Assembly: GCA_937914945.1 (NCBI GenBank)
Contig: CALGJF010000014.1
Location: 1-64,000 of the forward strand
Direction of reading: 5' to 3'
Source of the DNA: an uncultured Bacteroidales bacterium
Lineage (GTDB): Bacteria; Bacteroidota; Bacteroidia; Bacteroidales; Bacteroidaceae
DNA length: 64,000 nucleotides
The notes below the pieces were generated by a model, which saw only the letters and a list, made by a program, of their open reading frames with translations, did no database searches and was not told the origin of the DNA. Position 1 is the stretch's first letter; every line of letters begins with the position of its first letter. Position numbers and translations under genes: made by a program. Of the stretch, positions 36,725 to 46,939 are shown one piece after another.

Positions 36725-38788
36725 TTATCTCTTATAGAATTTCTCGCCCGCGATTATATAAAAGCCACGAGGCAGATTATCGAGTGCAGAGGCTGCGCGA
36801 ACGGCTGAACGCACACATACACCTTGCATATTATATACATCCACAACAGCAGCCTCGTCGGTTACAATATCTTCAACACCTGTGGTACTCACAGGCGATT
36901 TTGCATAGATATTCACCGACTTCTGTGTTCCTTTGTAGCAAGAGAAACGAGGCGAGGATGCGTTGTACTGCAATATATTACGTGTAAATGCACCCTGCGC
37001 GGCGAGAACAGCCGAGCCATCGGCCGAAATCTCTATCAACCAGCTTGCATCGTCGCAAAGCGCCTCAACCGAGCTAACGTTATTGCTACTGCTTGATGCG
37101 GCAGAGAGGTAGAGGCCATCGACATTAATGGCAAATGTGCCCTCTTTGGTACCCTCTTCGAGCAGTGCAATCTGCGTGCCTTCGGGATATGATGTTATTT
37201 TGTTCGATTCTATTACCGCACCCGCGATGCTTGCGCGATATTTACCCGATTGCGCGCCCATGACTATATCGGTGTATGCAATTATTATAGAGTCGCCTGC
37301 GGTGAGTGTGGAAGCCGATGTTACAAGGGTAAATTCCTCGAAAGGATAGTTACCGCCGTTGCCACCTGTGCCCACATTGCCGGTATCGTCGCCATCGCCA
37401 CCTTCATCGGTATTATCATCATCGCCATCGGTATTGTCATCGCCACCTGCGGCTTCGGTTGCAGAGACCACAAGGTTCTTAACCTCCCATGTTCCTGCCT
37501 TGGTGGTTGTAGATGTATATTTGAAAGCTATCGTAACATTATCCTTACCCATGTACTTGGTTGGCAATGCTATATCACCTGTTTGTGTAAATGCCCAATC
37601 GGTGTTGTTCTGAACAATGGAGAAATCAATAACCTCCCATGTGGCCGTTGCAATATCGCCTGTATAGTTGTCGCTTATGAGCAATTGATTGCGCTGGGCC
37701 ACCATGCCTGTTTCGTTATACTTTGTTACATACTCAAAAGAGAGTTTTGCCCCCTCGGCATCGGTGAGATCCATTGAGGGAGAAACAAGCCAGCTTTCGG
37801 CCGCATAGTTTGTATATGTATCACTCTCGTATGCCGAAATGTATGCACAGCCATACTTGTTGGTCCATTCGTGTGTGCCTGCGGCATTTACCACGGTAAA
37901 CTCGCCAAGCGATGATGAGAACGACTCCATTATATATACCTTGGAATCGGTGTTATCACCGGCACCGCCGCTCACTTCGCCCGACAGGCTGAATACATAG
38001 TTTACAGAATCGCCCCACACATAGTCGGCCAACTGCGGGTAATCTACATATGGGTTACGGTTGCCTTGAATAGAATATACAGCATTGTTGCGTGCAACCT
38101 CCTTGGCGCTGACAGGGTCCTGCTTGTGCCATTTTAGAAGGAGCTCGACAGCCCAAGGCTTGAATGTGGGATATGTACTGTTTTCGTAGTTCATCCAGGT
38201 ATATTGATAGGTAAGATTCTGGTAGCAGGTAAACATATACATATAGGTGCGTGCAAAATCGCCTTTATACTCATCACAAGGCTCAAAAGCATTCACGCTG
38301 CTGCCGTTGATGGTAGCCTTGCCCACAAAAGTAACACCATTGTCCCAAGAAACCGACTCTAATTCGGCCAGGGGGTAGTTACCCTTACGGCTGTTGGCAT
38401 CCGCATCAGAGGGATTCAGGTGGTGCAGGTCGCAGTAGGCATCGTTTTTGCCACCACCCCACCAGCTCTTTGCAACGCTGTGCTCAATATTCATATCGCT
38501 TATAGCCGCACCCTTATCGCCAAAGTAACGTACCTCGGGCGAGTACATATCGTAAACACGGTTGGTAACCGGGTCGCGGTCGGTGGAATAGAATGCACCC
38601 CAAGTGGATGCAGAGCCACTGCCATATGAGATACGCTCGTGTACTCTTATAAGGTTATACAATGCGTCTTTCAATGTAGCACCACCCTTCACACCATCAA
38701 TAGATGTGTAATACTCTGACTGAGCCGTTGCCAATGTTACAAGCAAAACGGCTACGAGAAAGCATAAATTTTTCTTAATAGTTTGCAT
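36725..38788 (-). CDS. Secreted endonuclease I family protein with C-terminal sorting-like domain
   Basis: 687 aa with a signal peptide (IKKNLCFLVAVLLVTLATA). Residues about 25-260 form an endonuclease I (NucM) domain: NIEHSVAKSWWGG and DLHHLNPSDADANSRKGNYP hold the metal and catalytic residues. A choice-of-anchor/jelly-roll domain follows (about 275-440), then a Gly/Asp/Asn-rich linker (about 440-475, many GDD and GG repeats). A second beta domain comes next, and a C-terminal region ends DVYNMQGVCVRSAV...GFYIIAGEKFYKR, which resembles a type IX sorting domain. It probably degrades DNA outside the cell. Confidence 0.88.
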   Translation of the reverse strand: MQTIKKNLCFLVAVLLVTLATAQSEYYTSIDGVKGGATLKDALYNLIRVHERISYGSGSASTWGAFYSTDRDPVTNRVYDMYSPEVRYFGDKGAAISDMNIEHSVAKSWWGGGKNDAYCDLHHLNPSDADANSRKGNYPLAELESVSWDNGVTFVGKATINGSSVNAFEPCDEYKGDFARTYMYMFTCYQNLTYQYTWMNYENSTYPTFKPWAVELLLKWHKQDPVSAKEVARNNAVYSIQGNRNPYVDYPQLADYVWGDSVNYVFSLSGEVSGGAGDNTDSKVYIMESFSSSLGEFTVVNAAGTHEWTNKYGCAYISAYESDTYTNYAAESWLVSPSMDLTDAEGAKLSFEYVTKYNETGMVAQRNQLLISDNYTGDIATATWEVIDFSIVQNNTDWAFTQTGDIALPTKYMGKDNVTIAFKYTSTTTKAGTWEVKNLVVSATEAAGGDDNTDGDDDNTDEGGDGDDTGNVGTGGNGGNYPFEEFTLVTSASTLTAGDSIIIAYTDIVMGAQSGKYRASIAGAVIESNKITSYPEGTQIALLEEGTKEGTFAINVDGLYLSAASSSSNNVSSVEALCDDASWLIEISADGSAVLAAQGAFTRNILQYNASSPRFSCYKGTQKSVNIYAKSPVSTTGVEDIVTDEAAVVDVYNMQGVCVRSAVRAASALDNLPRGFYIIAGEKFYKR

Positions 38789-38843
38789 ATAAAATCTGAT
38801 TTTAGGCTTAGAAAGCCTTTACATTATATTAAAAATCGTTGTG

Positions 38844-38851
38844 CAAAGTTA
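38844..38851 (-). promoter_or_regulatory. Candidate endonuclease I promoter
   Basis: The minus strand reads TAACTTTG, fitting TAnnTTTG, 56 bases upstream of the ATG. It is divergent from the mutA promoter. Confidence 0.45.
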
Positions 38852-38896
38852 AGGCTTATTTTTTAGAATAATGCGTGTTCTTATAAAATATATTTA

Positions 38897-38904
38897 TAAC
38901 TTTG
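38897..38904 (+). promoter_or_regulatory. Candidate mutAB promoter; decides the mutA start
   Basis: TAACTTTG fits TAnnTTTG. The in-frame ATG at 38909 lies at the predicted transcription start, so the ATG at 38933 is preferred. The sequence of this element matches the one found on the opposite strand for the endonuclease gene. Confidence 0.55.
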
Positions 38905-38932
38905 TGTTTTGAATTATACAAAACTCAACAAC

Positions 38933-40774
38933 ATGGAAAAGGAAAAAGAGAAACTGTTTAGTGAATTCTCGCCTGTTACCGCAGAGAGCTGGAAAGAAAA
39001 AATTGTAGAGGACTTGAAAGGTGCCGACTACGACAAGAAGATGATTTGGAGAACAAGCGAGGGATTTAATGTAAACCCGTTCTATCGCAAAGAAGATATA
39101 GTAAAAGGTATAGCCGACACAATGCCCGGTGAATACCCCTACACCAGAGGCAACAAAGCCGATAACAAATGGCTCATAAGAACAGAACTAACCACCGACA
39201 ACCCTGCCGAAGCAAATGCCAAAGCGCATAAACTAATAAAGGAGGGAGTAACCTCAATAGGTTTCAAGGTGAAGGGCAAGATGGTTTCGGCCGAATTTAT
39301 AGAGCAACTGCTTGCCGGCATTGATGCACAGGAGGTGGAACTGAACTTTGACGTGTGCCAAAAACGCACACCCCTTTTTGCCACGTTATTCGTAGCGCAC
39401 TGCAAAAAACAGAATTTCGACCTCAATCGCATTCAAGGCTCATTCAATTACGACCCCATAGGCAAGGAGCTATGCAAAGGCGTTGCCATTGAGGACTATG
39501 CACTGACCGCAAAGGATTTAATTGAGGCCACACAGGAACTGCCTCTGTTCCGTTGTCTTGCAGTAAACAGCGCAAAGCTATGCAACAGCGGTGCGTATAT
39601 CACACAGGAACTTGGTTACGCCCTCGCATGGGGCAACGATTATATGCACACAGCCACCGAGGCTGGCGTGCCTGCCGACATCGCTGCAAGCAGCATAAAA
39701 TTCAATATGGGCATATCAAGCAATTTCTTCATGGAGATTGCAAAATTCCGCGCAGCACGTATGCTGTGGGCTAAAATAGCCGAACAATACGCCTCAAGCA
39801 AAGAGTGTTGCAAGATGGTGGTACATGCCGAAACCACATCGTTTAACCTCACCCTTTTTGATTCTTATGTAAACATGTTGCGCACGCAGACCGAGGCTAT
39901 GAGCGCAGCCATTGCCGGCGTGGAATCAATAACGGTGAGACCATACGACTCTGTTTACGAAACCCCCACCGACTTTGCAGTGAGAATAGCCAAGAACCAG
40001 CAACTGATACTGAAACACGAGAGCCATATTGACGCCGTGGCCGACCCCGCAGGCGGTTCATACTACGTAGAGAGCCTCACCGCTTCTATTGCCAAAGAGG
40101 CGTGGAGAATATTCTTGGAGACAGAACAGGCGGGCGGTTTCCAGACCTTGGTACGCAACGGCAAGATAAAGGATATAATGGAAAAGACAGGCGATGACCG
40201 CCGTATGGCTCTTGCACGCCGCAAAGAGATACTGCTGGGCACAAACCAATATCCCAATTTCAGCGAAACATCGGAGGGGAAAATACCCCAGGAAGAGACT
40301 TGCGCCTGTGGCGGACACTCGCATTCATGCGATGGTCTTAAAACAAAGCGTTTGGGCGAGGAGTTCGAGCAACTGCGCCTTGCCACCGAGGCAAGCGGCC
40401 GCCGCCCCAGAGCATTCATGCTCACAATAGGCAACCTTGCCATGAGACAGGCACGAGCACAATTCTCCTGCAATTTCCTTGCTGCAGCAGGCTACGAGGT
40501 CATAGACAACCTCGGTTTCAAAAGCGTGGAGGATGGTGTAAAAGCCGCATTGGAGGCAAAAGCCGATATTGTGGTGATATGTTCAAGCGACGATGAGTAT
40601 GCCCAATATGCAATACCCGCATACGAGGCCGTGAAGGATAAAGCAATATTCATTGTTGCCGGAGCACCGGCATGCAGCGAGGAACTCAAAGCAGCCGGCA
40701 TTGAGAACTTTATTCATGTGAGAGTAAATGTGTTGGAGACCTTGAAGGCACTTAACGCAAAGTTGGGTATTTAA
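38933..40774 (+). CDS. mutA: Methylmalonyl-CoA mutase small subunit
   Basis: 613 aa. The TIM-barrel half includes NPFYRKEDI, the MGISSNFFMEIAKFRAARMLW block and [12 protein letters not shown]. The C-terminal half is a degenerate B12 domain: the DxHxxG motif that the large subunit has is absent. A Cys/His-rich stretch CACGGHSHSC (from residue 457) lies in the linker between the halves. MutA supports MutB in the heterodimer that converts succinyl-CoA and methylmalonyl-CoA, the route to propionate. mutB starts 12 bases downstream. Confidence 0.95.
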   Translation: MEKEKEKLFSEFSPVTAESWKEKIVEDLKGADYDKKMIWRTSEGFNVNPFYRKEDIVKGIADTMPGEYPYTRGNKADNKWLIRTELTTDNPAEANAKAHKLIKEGVTSIGFKVKGKMVSAEFIEQLLAGIDAQEVELNFDVCQKRTPLFATLFVAHCKKQNFDLNRIQGSFNYDPIGKELCKGVAIEDYALTAKDLIEATQELPLFRCLAVNSAKLCNSGAYITQELGYALAWGNDYMHTATEAGVPADIAASSIKFNMGISSNFFMEIAKFRAARMLWAKIAEQYASSKECCKMVVHAETTSFNLTLFDSYVNMLRTQTEAMSAAIAGVESITVRPYDSVYETPTDFAVRIAKNQQLILKHESHIDAVADPAGGSYYVESLTASIAKEAWRIFLETEQAGGFQTLVRNGKIKDIMEKTGDDRRMALARRKEILLGTNQYPNFSETSEGKIPQEETCACGGHSHSCDGLKTKRLGEEFEQLRLATEASGRRPRAFMLTIGNLAMRQARAQFSCNFLAAAGYEVIDNLGFKSVEDGVKAALEAKADIVVICSSDDEYAQYAIPAYEAVKDKAIFIVAGAPACSEELKAAGIENFIHVRVNVLETLKALNAKLGI

Positions 40775-40786
40775 TAAGAAGGAACC

Positions 40787-42922
40787 ATGAGAAGAGATTT
40801 CAGCAACATAGATATTTTTGAGGCCGGTGCAGCCTCAACAACAGCCCCCGCCACAACAGGCGAGGTATGGGAAACTGCCGAGCATATAAATGTGAAGCCG
40901 GTTTACACTGCCGACGATCTAAAAGAGATGGAGCATCTTGACTATGCAGCCGGCCTGCCGCCTTTCCTGCGTGGCCCCTACTCCATGATGTATACCTTCC
41001 GTCCGTGGACCATCAGGCAGTATGCGGGCTTTTCAACAGCCGAGGAGAGCAACGCCTTCTACCGCCGCAACCTTGCATCGGGACAAAAGGGCCTTTCAGT
41101 GGCATTTGACCTGCCCACACACCGCGGATACAACCCCGACAATAAGCGCGTGGTGGGCGATGTGGGAAAAGCCGGAGTATCAATCTGCTGCATGGAGAAT
41201 ATGGAGCAACTGTTCGATGGAATCCCCTTGAACAAAATGTCTGTTTCAATGACCATGAACGGTGCAGTATTGCCCGTGCTTGCCTTCTACATAAATGCCG
41301 CGCTTGAGCAAGGCGCAAAACTCGAAGAGATGGCAGGTACCATACAGAACGATATTCTAAAGGAGTTCATGGTGCGCAACACATACATCTACCCGCCAGC
41401 ATTCTCAATGCGCATAATAAGCGACATATTTGCCTACACTTCGCAGAAGATGCCCAAGTTCAATTCAATATCAATCTCGGGCTACCACATGCAGGAGGCA
41501 GGAGCATCGGCCGACATTGAGCTTGCATACACCCTTGCCGACGGGTTGGAATATGTGCGTGCAGGCGTGAACGCCGGCATAGACATCGATGCCTTTGCTC
41601 CCCGCCTGTCATTCTTCTGGGGCATAGGCATGAACCCATTCATGGAGATTGCCAAGATGCGTGCGGCACGTATGCTGTGGGCAAAGATTATAAAGCAGTT
41701 CAACCCCAAGAACCCAAAATCAATGGCTCTGCGCACACACTGCCAAACATCGGGCTGGTCGCTCACCGAGCAAGACCCGTTCAACAACGTGGGCCGCACG
41801 GTTATTGAGGCCATGAGCGCGGCAATGGGACACACGCAATCGTTGCACACCAACGCGCTTGACGAGGCCATCGCCCTGCCCACCGACTTTTCGGCGCGCA
41901 TTGCCCGCAACACGCAGATTTATCTGCAAGAAGAGACAAACATCTGCCGTGTGATAGACCCATGGGGCGGCTCATACTATGTGGAGAGCCTCACCAAAGA
42001 GATTGCCGAGAAGGCGTGGAAACTCATTCAGGAGATTGAGCAGCTGGGTGGCATGGCAAAAGCCATAGAGACAGGAATACCCAAGATGCGCATTGAGGAG
42101 GCTGCTGCACGCACACAGGCACGCATTGATAGCGGCAAGCAGATTATCGTGGGCACAAACGCATATTGCCTCGACGAGGAGGAGCCTATCGATATTTTGG
42201 AGATTGACAACACCGCTGTGCGCGAGGAGCAGCTTGCTGCCATCGAGCGCAACCGCAAGAATCGCGACGAGGCAGCCGTGAAAGCCGCCCTCGACAAGAT
42301 TACCGAGTGTGCAAAAAGCGGCAAGGGCAATCTTTTGGAGGCCGCGGTGGAGGCTGCCGGCCTACGTGCCACATTGGGAGAGATTTCAGATGCTTGCGAG
42401 GCTGTCGCAGGGCGTTACAAAGCAATCATAAGAACAATTTCAGGAGTGTATTCAGCAGAAAGCAGAGACGACGAGAGCTTCAAAGAGGCCTGCCGCCTCA
42501 CCGAGGAGTTTGCAAAGAGAGAGGGCCGTCGCCCCCGTGTGATGATAGCAAAAATGGGACAAGACGGCCATGACCGTGGTGCAAAAGTTGTGGCAACCGG
42601 ATATGCCGACTGCGGCTTTGATGTGGATATGGGAATGCTTTTCCAAACACCCGCCGAGGTTGCAAAACAGGCTGTGGAAAATGATGTTCATGCCGTGGGC
42701 GTATCGTCGCTTGCCGCCGGACACAAGACACTCGTTCCACAGCTGATAGAGGAGCTCGCCAAGCTGGGGCGCGAGGATATTATGGTATTTGCCGGCGGTG
42801 TGATACCGGCACAAGATTATGATTTCCTCTACCGCGCAGGTGTGGCGGGAATCTTCGGCCCCGGAACAAGCGTGGCAAAGGCCGCTTGCGAACTTATGAA
42901 CATACTGCTTGACGCAGAATAA
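40787..42922 (+). CDS. mutB: Methylmalonyl-CoA mutase large (catalytic) subunit
   Basis: 711 aa. The catalytic barrel has [37 protein letters not shown], and [17 protein letters not shown]. The C-terminal cobalamin domain contains the DxHxxG motif ([20 protein letters not shown]) with the Co-coordinating His, plus [13 protein letters not shown] and [15 protein letters not shown]. It is an adenosylcobalamin radical isomerase. No epimerase or MeaB chaperone gene is present in this window. Confidence 0.97.
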   Translation: MRRDFSNIDIFEAGAASTTAPATTGEVWETAEHINVKPVYTADDLKEMEHLDYAAGLPPFLRGPYSMMYTFRPWTIRQYAGFSTAEESNAFYRRNLASGQKGLSVAFDLPTHRGYNPDNKRVVGDVGKAGVSICCMENMEQLFDGIPLNKMSVSMTMNGAVLPVLAFYINAALEQGAKLEEMAGTIQNDILKEFMVRNTYIYPPAFSMRIISDIFAYTSQKMPKFNSISISGYHMQEAGASADIELAYTLADGLEYVRAGVNAGIDIDAFAPRLSFFWGIGMNPFMEIAKMRAARMLWAKIIKQFNPKNPKSMALRTHCQTSGWSLTEQDPFNNVGRTVIEAMSAAMGHTQSLHTNALDEAIALPTDFSARIARNTQIYLQEETNICRVIDPWGGSYYVESLTKEIAEKAWKLIQEIEQLGGMAKAIETGIPKMRIEEAAARTQARIDSGKQIIVGTNAYCLDEEEPIDILEIDNTAVREEQLAAIERNRKNRDEAAVKAALDKITECAKSGKGNLLEAAVEAAGLRATLGEISDACEAVAGRYKAIIRTISGVYSAESRDDESFKEACRLTEEFAKREGRRPRVMIAKMGQDGHDRGAKVVATGYADCGFDVDMGMLFQTPAEVAKQAVENDVHAVGVSSLAAGHKTLVPQLIEELAKLGREDIMVFAGGVIPAQDYDFLYRAGVAGIFGPGTSVAKAACELMNILLDAE

Positions 42923-42932
42923 ACCGCACTAT

Positions 42933-44840
42933 ATGATTGTTTGTATTGCGGAAAAACCCGATGTTGCAAGAAATATAGCCGAGATTTTAGGGGCGAAGAA
43001 GAAATGCGATGGCTATATTGAGGGCAACGGCTACCAAGTAACTTGGACATTGGGACACCTGTGTACGCTCAAAGAGCCGGGAGACTACACCTCTATGTGG
43101 CAGAGATGGAGCCTCGGCAGCCTGCCTATGATTCCACCGCGCTTCGGCATCAAGCTCATAGATAACAAAAGAATCGAAAAACAGTTTGCCATTGTTGAAA
43201 AACTCATGCAAGCTGCCGACTGCATAATAAACTGCGGTGATGCCGGACAGGAGGGAGAACTCATACAACGCTGGGTCATTCAAAAGACACAGGCCAAATG
43301 CCCCGTAAAGCGTTTGTGGGTGTCGTCGATGACCGAGGAGGCCATACGCGAGGGTTTTGCCACGCTCAAAGACCAGAGCGAGTATCAATCGCTCTACGAG
43401 GCAGGACTCGCACGCGCCATAGGAGATTGGCTTCTGGGCATGAACGCCACACGCCTATACACTTTGAAGTATGGACAGAACCGCCAAGTGCTATCAATAG
43501 GACGCGTACAGACACCCACTCTCGCACTCATTGTGAAACGGCAAATGGAGATTGAGAATTTTGTACCCAAGCAATATTGGGTACTTAAAACCACTTACCG
43601 CGACACCCCGTTCAACGTAATTGTGAAAAAGAGCGAGGAGGAGCTGATGCAAGAGATTGAAAAACAAAAAGAGAAAGCCTCCAAAAAAGGAGCCGACTTC
43701 AATTCCGACGAAGCATACCGCGCAGCCGAGGCGGCAAACATCGGCATTGAACCCATCAGCAACAACGAACAGGGCCTCGAACTTATAGAAAAGATAAAAG
43801 ACGAGCCTTTTGTCATTACATCGGTGAGCAAAAAAGAGGGAAAAGAGTATCCGCCATCACTCTACGACCTGCAAGCCTTGCAGAACGAGTGCGACAGAAA
43901 ATACGGCATACCCATTGAAACCACGCTGCAAACCGTGCAATCTCTGTATGAGAAAAAATTTACCACATACCCGCGCGTGGACACCACATTCCTGAGCGAC
44001 GACATTTACCCCAAATGCCCCGCTATACTCAAAGGGTTGCGCGACTACACCGCCCTCACCGCCCCATTGGAGGGAAAACCCCTGCCAAAATCAAAGAAGG
44101 TATTTAACAACAGTGAGGTTACAGACCACCATGCGATAATCCCCACGGGTGTTTACCCGCAAGGACTCACCGACATTGAGAAGAAGGTGTATAACCTCAT
44201 AGCTCTGCGCTTCATTGCAGCCTTTTACCCCGAGTGCAAAGTGCGCACAACAACCGTGCAGGGCGAGGCAGCCGACATACCCTTCAAGACAAGCGAGAGA
44301 AGTATCATAGAGCAAGGGTGGAGGGTGGTTTTTACCGACGAAAACAGCGATGAAAAGGAGAAAAAAGAGATTCCCACATTTGTAAAAGGAGAGAGTGGCG
44401 CACATATACCCGAGCTACAGGAAAAATGGACAACACCACCCAAGCCCTACACCGAGGGCACATTGGTGCTTGCGATGCAGACTGCCGGAAAAACCGTTGA
44501 AGACGAGGAGTTGCGCAATGCCATGAAGAAGAACGGAATAGGGCGCCCTGCTACACGCGCAGAAATAATAAAAACGCTCTTCAAACGCAACTACATAAAA
44601 AAGGTAAAGCGCAATGTCGTTGCCACAGAAACAGGCATAGAACTTATTAATATCATAAGAAACGAACTGCTCAAAAGTGCGGAACTCACAGGACAGTGGG
44701 AAAAAAAATTGCGCGACATTGAGAAGAAAGAGTATGAAGCAAAAACCTTTATCGAGGAGATGAAGCAGATGCTTAACAAGATAATAAACGAGGTTCTCAG
44801 CGACAACAGCACAATAGACAATCTTACTAAAAAAGATTAA
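42933..44840 (+). CDS. topB: DNA topoisomerase III
   Basis: 635 aa from the ATG at 42933; the ORF from 42909 would overlap mutB by 14 bases and adds residues that do not fit the family. The toprim domain begins MIVCIAEKPDVARNIAEIL and includes NCGDAGQEGELI (DxDxE-like acidic cluster). The catalytic tyrosine is in KKFTTYPRVDTTFLS. SIGRVQTPTLALIVKRQ is the type IA signature. It is a single-strand decatenase. There is no obvious C-terminal zinc finger. It starts 10 bases after mutB. Confidence 0.95.
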   Translation: MIVCIAEKPDVARNIAEILGAKKKCDGYIEGNGYQVTWTLGHLCTLKEPGDYTSMWQRWSLGSLPMIPPRFGIKLIDNKRIEKQFAIVEKLMQAADCIINCGDAGQEGELIQRWVIQKTQAKCPVKRLWVSSMTEEAIREGFATLKDQSEYQSLYEAGLARAIGDWLLGMNATRLYTLKYGQNRQVLSIGRVQTPTLALIVKRQMEIENFVPKQYWVLKTTYRDTPFNVIVKKSEEELMQEIEKQKEKASKKGADFNSDEAYRAAEAANIGIEPISNNEQGLELIEKIKDEPFVITSVSKKEGKEYPPSLYDLQALQNECDRKYGIPIETTLQTVQSLYEKKFTTYPRVDTTFLSDDIYPKCPAILKGLRDYTALTAPLEGKPLPKSKKVFNNSEVTDHHAIIPTGVYPQGLTDIEKKVYNLIALRFIAAFYPECKVRTTTVQGEAADIPFKTSERSIIEQGWRVVFTDENSDEKEKKEIPTFVKGESGAHIPELQEKWTTPPKPYTEGTLVLAMQTAGKTVEDEELRNAMKKNGIGRPATRAEIIKTLFKRNYIKKVKRNVVATETGIELINIIRNELLKSAELTGQWEKKLRDIEKKEYEAKTFIEEMKQMLNKIINEVLSDNSTIDNLTKKD

Positions 44841-44906
44841 CAAAAAAGCGCACCATATAATATTCGGATAAAAAATGAGTTATTAAATCACAAGTGATTA
44901 TAACAG

Positions 44907-46895
44907 ATGAACAGAGCAATATCATACAGCATACTACTCCTTACAATGCTTGCCATGCTATCGTGTGGCAGCGAAAAGGCAATAAAGAAGGGCGACCAAT
45001 ATGCTGCCGTGAACGAATATTACGAGGCTGCAAAGCAATATAAAAAGGCCTATCGCAAGATTCCCGCAAAAGACAAAAAGAAACGAGCCGTGGTCGCGTG
45101 GAAATTGGGAGAGTGCTACCGAAAAAGCAACAATGCGGTGCGTGCCGTGGGCGCATATATGAATGCCGTGCGATACAAATACCCCGACTCGCTTGCCCTG
45201 CGCCATCTGGCCGACGCACAGCTCGAAAAAGGCGACTACAAGGATGCCGTCAAGAATTACGAAGAGTATCTGAAGCTGAACAGCAACGACAGGCTTGCCA
45301 TCGTGGGCCTGCAAGCAGCCAAGCAGTCGCTCGATTGGAAGAGAAACCCCAACCGCTATATTGTAAAAAAAGCAAAGGAGCTTAACGGGCAGCGCAGCGA
45401 CTACTGCCCCATGTACGTGGGCGACGACACCACAATGATTGTTACCACCTCCACACGCAAGGAGGCAAAAGGGGATGACCTCAGTGGAATAACAGGGCAA
45501 AAGAGTGCCGATATATTCCTCACCCGCCGCGACGACAAAGGCAAATGGCAAAAGACCGAGGTTATAGAGAGCGAGATTAACAGCGAGAACGAGGATGGTG
45601 CCTGCGCATTCACACCCGACGGCAAAACCATGTATTTCACACGCTGCGTTACCGACAACCAATATCCGCGCTACGCGGCAATATACAGCAGCAGCCGTAG
45701 CGACGCATCGTGGAGCGGAGTAAAGAAAATAGAAATTTCAAAGGATACACTATCCTCGTTTGCCCACCCTGCAGTATCACCCGACGGTGAGTGGCTGTAC
45801 TTCGCATCGGACATGGCGGGCGGTTACGGCGGATTTGACCTTTGGAGATATTACATAGGGAACAGCGCGGCAAAGCAGGAGATTGTGGAAAATCTCGGAG
45901 GTGCAGTAAACACCGAGGGAGATGAGCTTTTCCCCGCCTTCGGCCCCAACGGAGAACTATTCTTCTCGTCAGACGGCTACCCCGGCATGGGCGGCCTTGA
46001 CATCTATTCGGCCACACAAGAGAACGACAGCGTGTGGACAATTGAAAATATGATGGCACCTATGAACTCCAACGGCGATGACTTTGGAATAACATTTGCC
46101 CCGGGACTCTATCGCGGATATTTCTCTTCGAACAGAGGCGATGCTCGCGGTTGGGACCACATTTACTCATTTCTTTTACCCGAGACGGTACACACCCTGC
46201 ACGGCTGGATTTATGAAAAAGATGGCTACGAGCTGCCCGAGGGCATAATTTATATGGTGGGCAAGGATGGCACAAACACCAGTTTCGGAGTGATGAAGGA
46301 TGGCTCATACTCGGTGCGCGTAACACCTGGGGTGGATTACGTGTTGCTTGGCACCTGCAAAGGCTACTTGAATACCATGCAGGAACTATCGACCGACAGC
46401 GTGGAAGGCACAATGTACTATCAAAGAGATTTTGCATTGCCCTCAATAACCCGCCCGGTGTTAATTGATAACATTTTCTACGAGTTCGACAAGGCCACAC
46501 TCACAAAGGAGTCGGAGGCATCGCTCGATGAACTTATAAAGCTATTGAACCTGAACCCCAATGTTACAATAGAATTAAGCTCGCACTGCGACTACAAGGG
46601 TAGCGACAAATACAATGCACGCCTGTCGCAAGCACGTGCCGAATCGGTTGTAAATTATCTAATTAAAGGTGGCATAGAGGCCGAGCGACTAACAGCCAAG
46701 GGCTATGGCGAGGAGAAGCCGAAGATTGTCCACAAGAAACTGACGGAGAAGATTACCTTCTTGAAAGAGAACGATGTACTTACTGAGGATTTCATAAAAG
46801 GGCTTGAAAGCGAGGAGCAACAAGAGATTTGCAATCAGCTGAATCGCCGCACCGAATTCCAAGTGTTACGAACGACATACAAACTATACAAATAG
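44907..46895 (+). CDS. PorE-like OmpA-family lipoprotein (T9SS component)
   Basis: 662 aa. A lipobox ends at Cys20 (LAMLSC). The domain order is TPR-like helices (about 25-150), PD40/WD40-like beta-propeller repeats (TPDGKTMYFT, SPDGEWLYFASD, GPNGELFFSSDG), a short carboxypeptidase-regulatory-like domain (about 430-510), and a C-terminal OmpA domain (ELSSHCDYKGSDKYNARLSQARA). This order and length match PorE of Porphyromonas gingivalis, the lipoprotein that ties the T9SS trans-envelope complex to peptidoglycan. Synteny with other por genes is absent here, so the assignment rests on architecture. Confidence 0.82.
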   Translation: MNRAISYSILLLTMLAMLSCGSEKAIKKGDQYAAVNEYYEAAKQYKKAYRKIPAKDKKKRAVVAWKLGECYRKSNNAVRAVGAYMNAVRYKYPDSLALRHLADAQLEKGDYKDAVKNYEEYLKLNSNDRLAIVGLQAAKQSLDWKRNPNRYIVKKAKELNGQRSDYCPMYVGDDTTMIVTTSTRKEAKGDDLSGITGQKSADIFLTRRDDKGKWQKTEVIESEINSENEDGACAFTPDGKTMYFTRCVTDNQYPRYAAIYSSSRSDASWSGVKKIEISKDTLSSFAHPAVSPDGEWLYFASDMAGGYGGFDLWRYYIGNSAAKQEIVENLGGAVNTEGDELFPAFGPNGELFFSSDGYPGMGGLDIYSATQENDSVWTIENMMAPMNSNGDDFGITFAPGLYRGYFSSNRGDARGWDHIYSFLLPETVHTLHGWIYEKDGYELPEGIIYMVGKDGTNTSFGVMKDGSYSVRVTPGVDYVLLGTCKGYLNTMQELSTDSVEGTMYYQRDFALPSITRPVLIDNIFYEFDKATLTKESEASLDELIKLLNLNPNVTIELSSHCDYKGSDKYNARLSQARAESVVNYLIKGGIEAERLTAKGYGEEKPKIVHKKLTEKITFLKENDVLTEDFIKGLESEEQQEICNQLNRRTEFQVLRTTYKLYK

Positions 46896-46939
46896 CAATA
46901 AGAAAGAGGCTCGTGCACACGAGCCTCTTTCTTATTGCT
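46894..46939. terminator. Bidirectional terminator, PorE-like gene / ruvC
   Basis: A perfect 22-bp inverted repeat (46894-46915 and 46918-46939) with a 2-base centre. It overlaps the last codon region of the plus gene and the stop of ruvC. Confidence 0.85.

Noticed and set aside
37359..37480. Repeat array or CRISPR-like pattern in the endonuclease gene
   Set aside because: The repeating GGTGGC/ATCATC bases encode the Gly/Asp/Asn linker of one protein; units are too short and there are no spacers.
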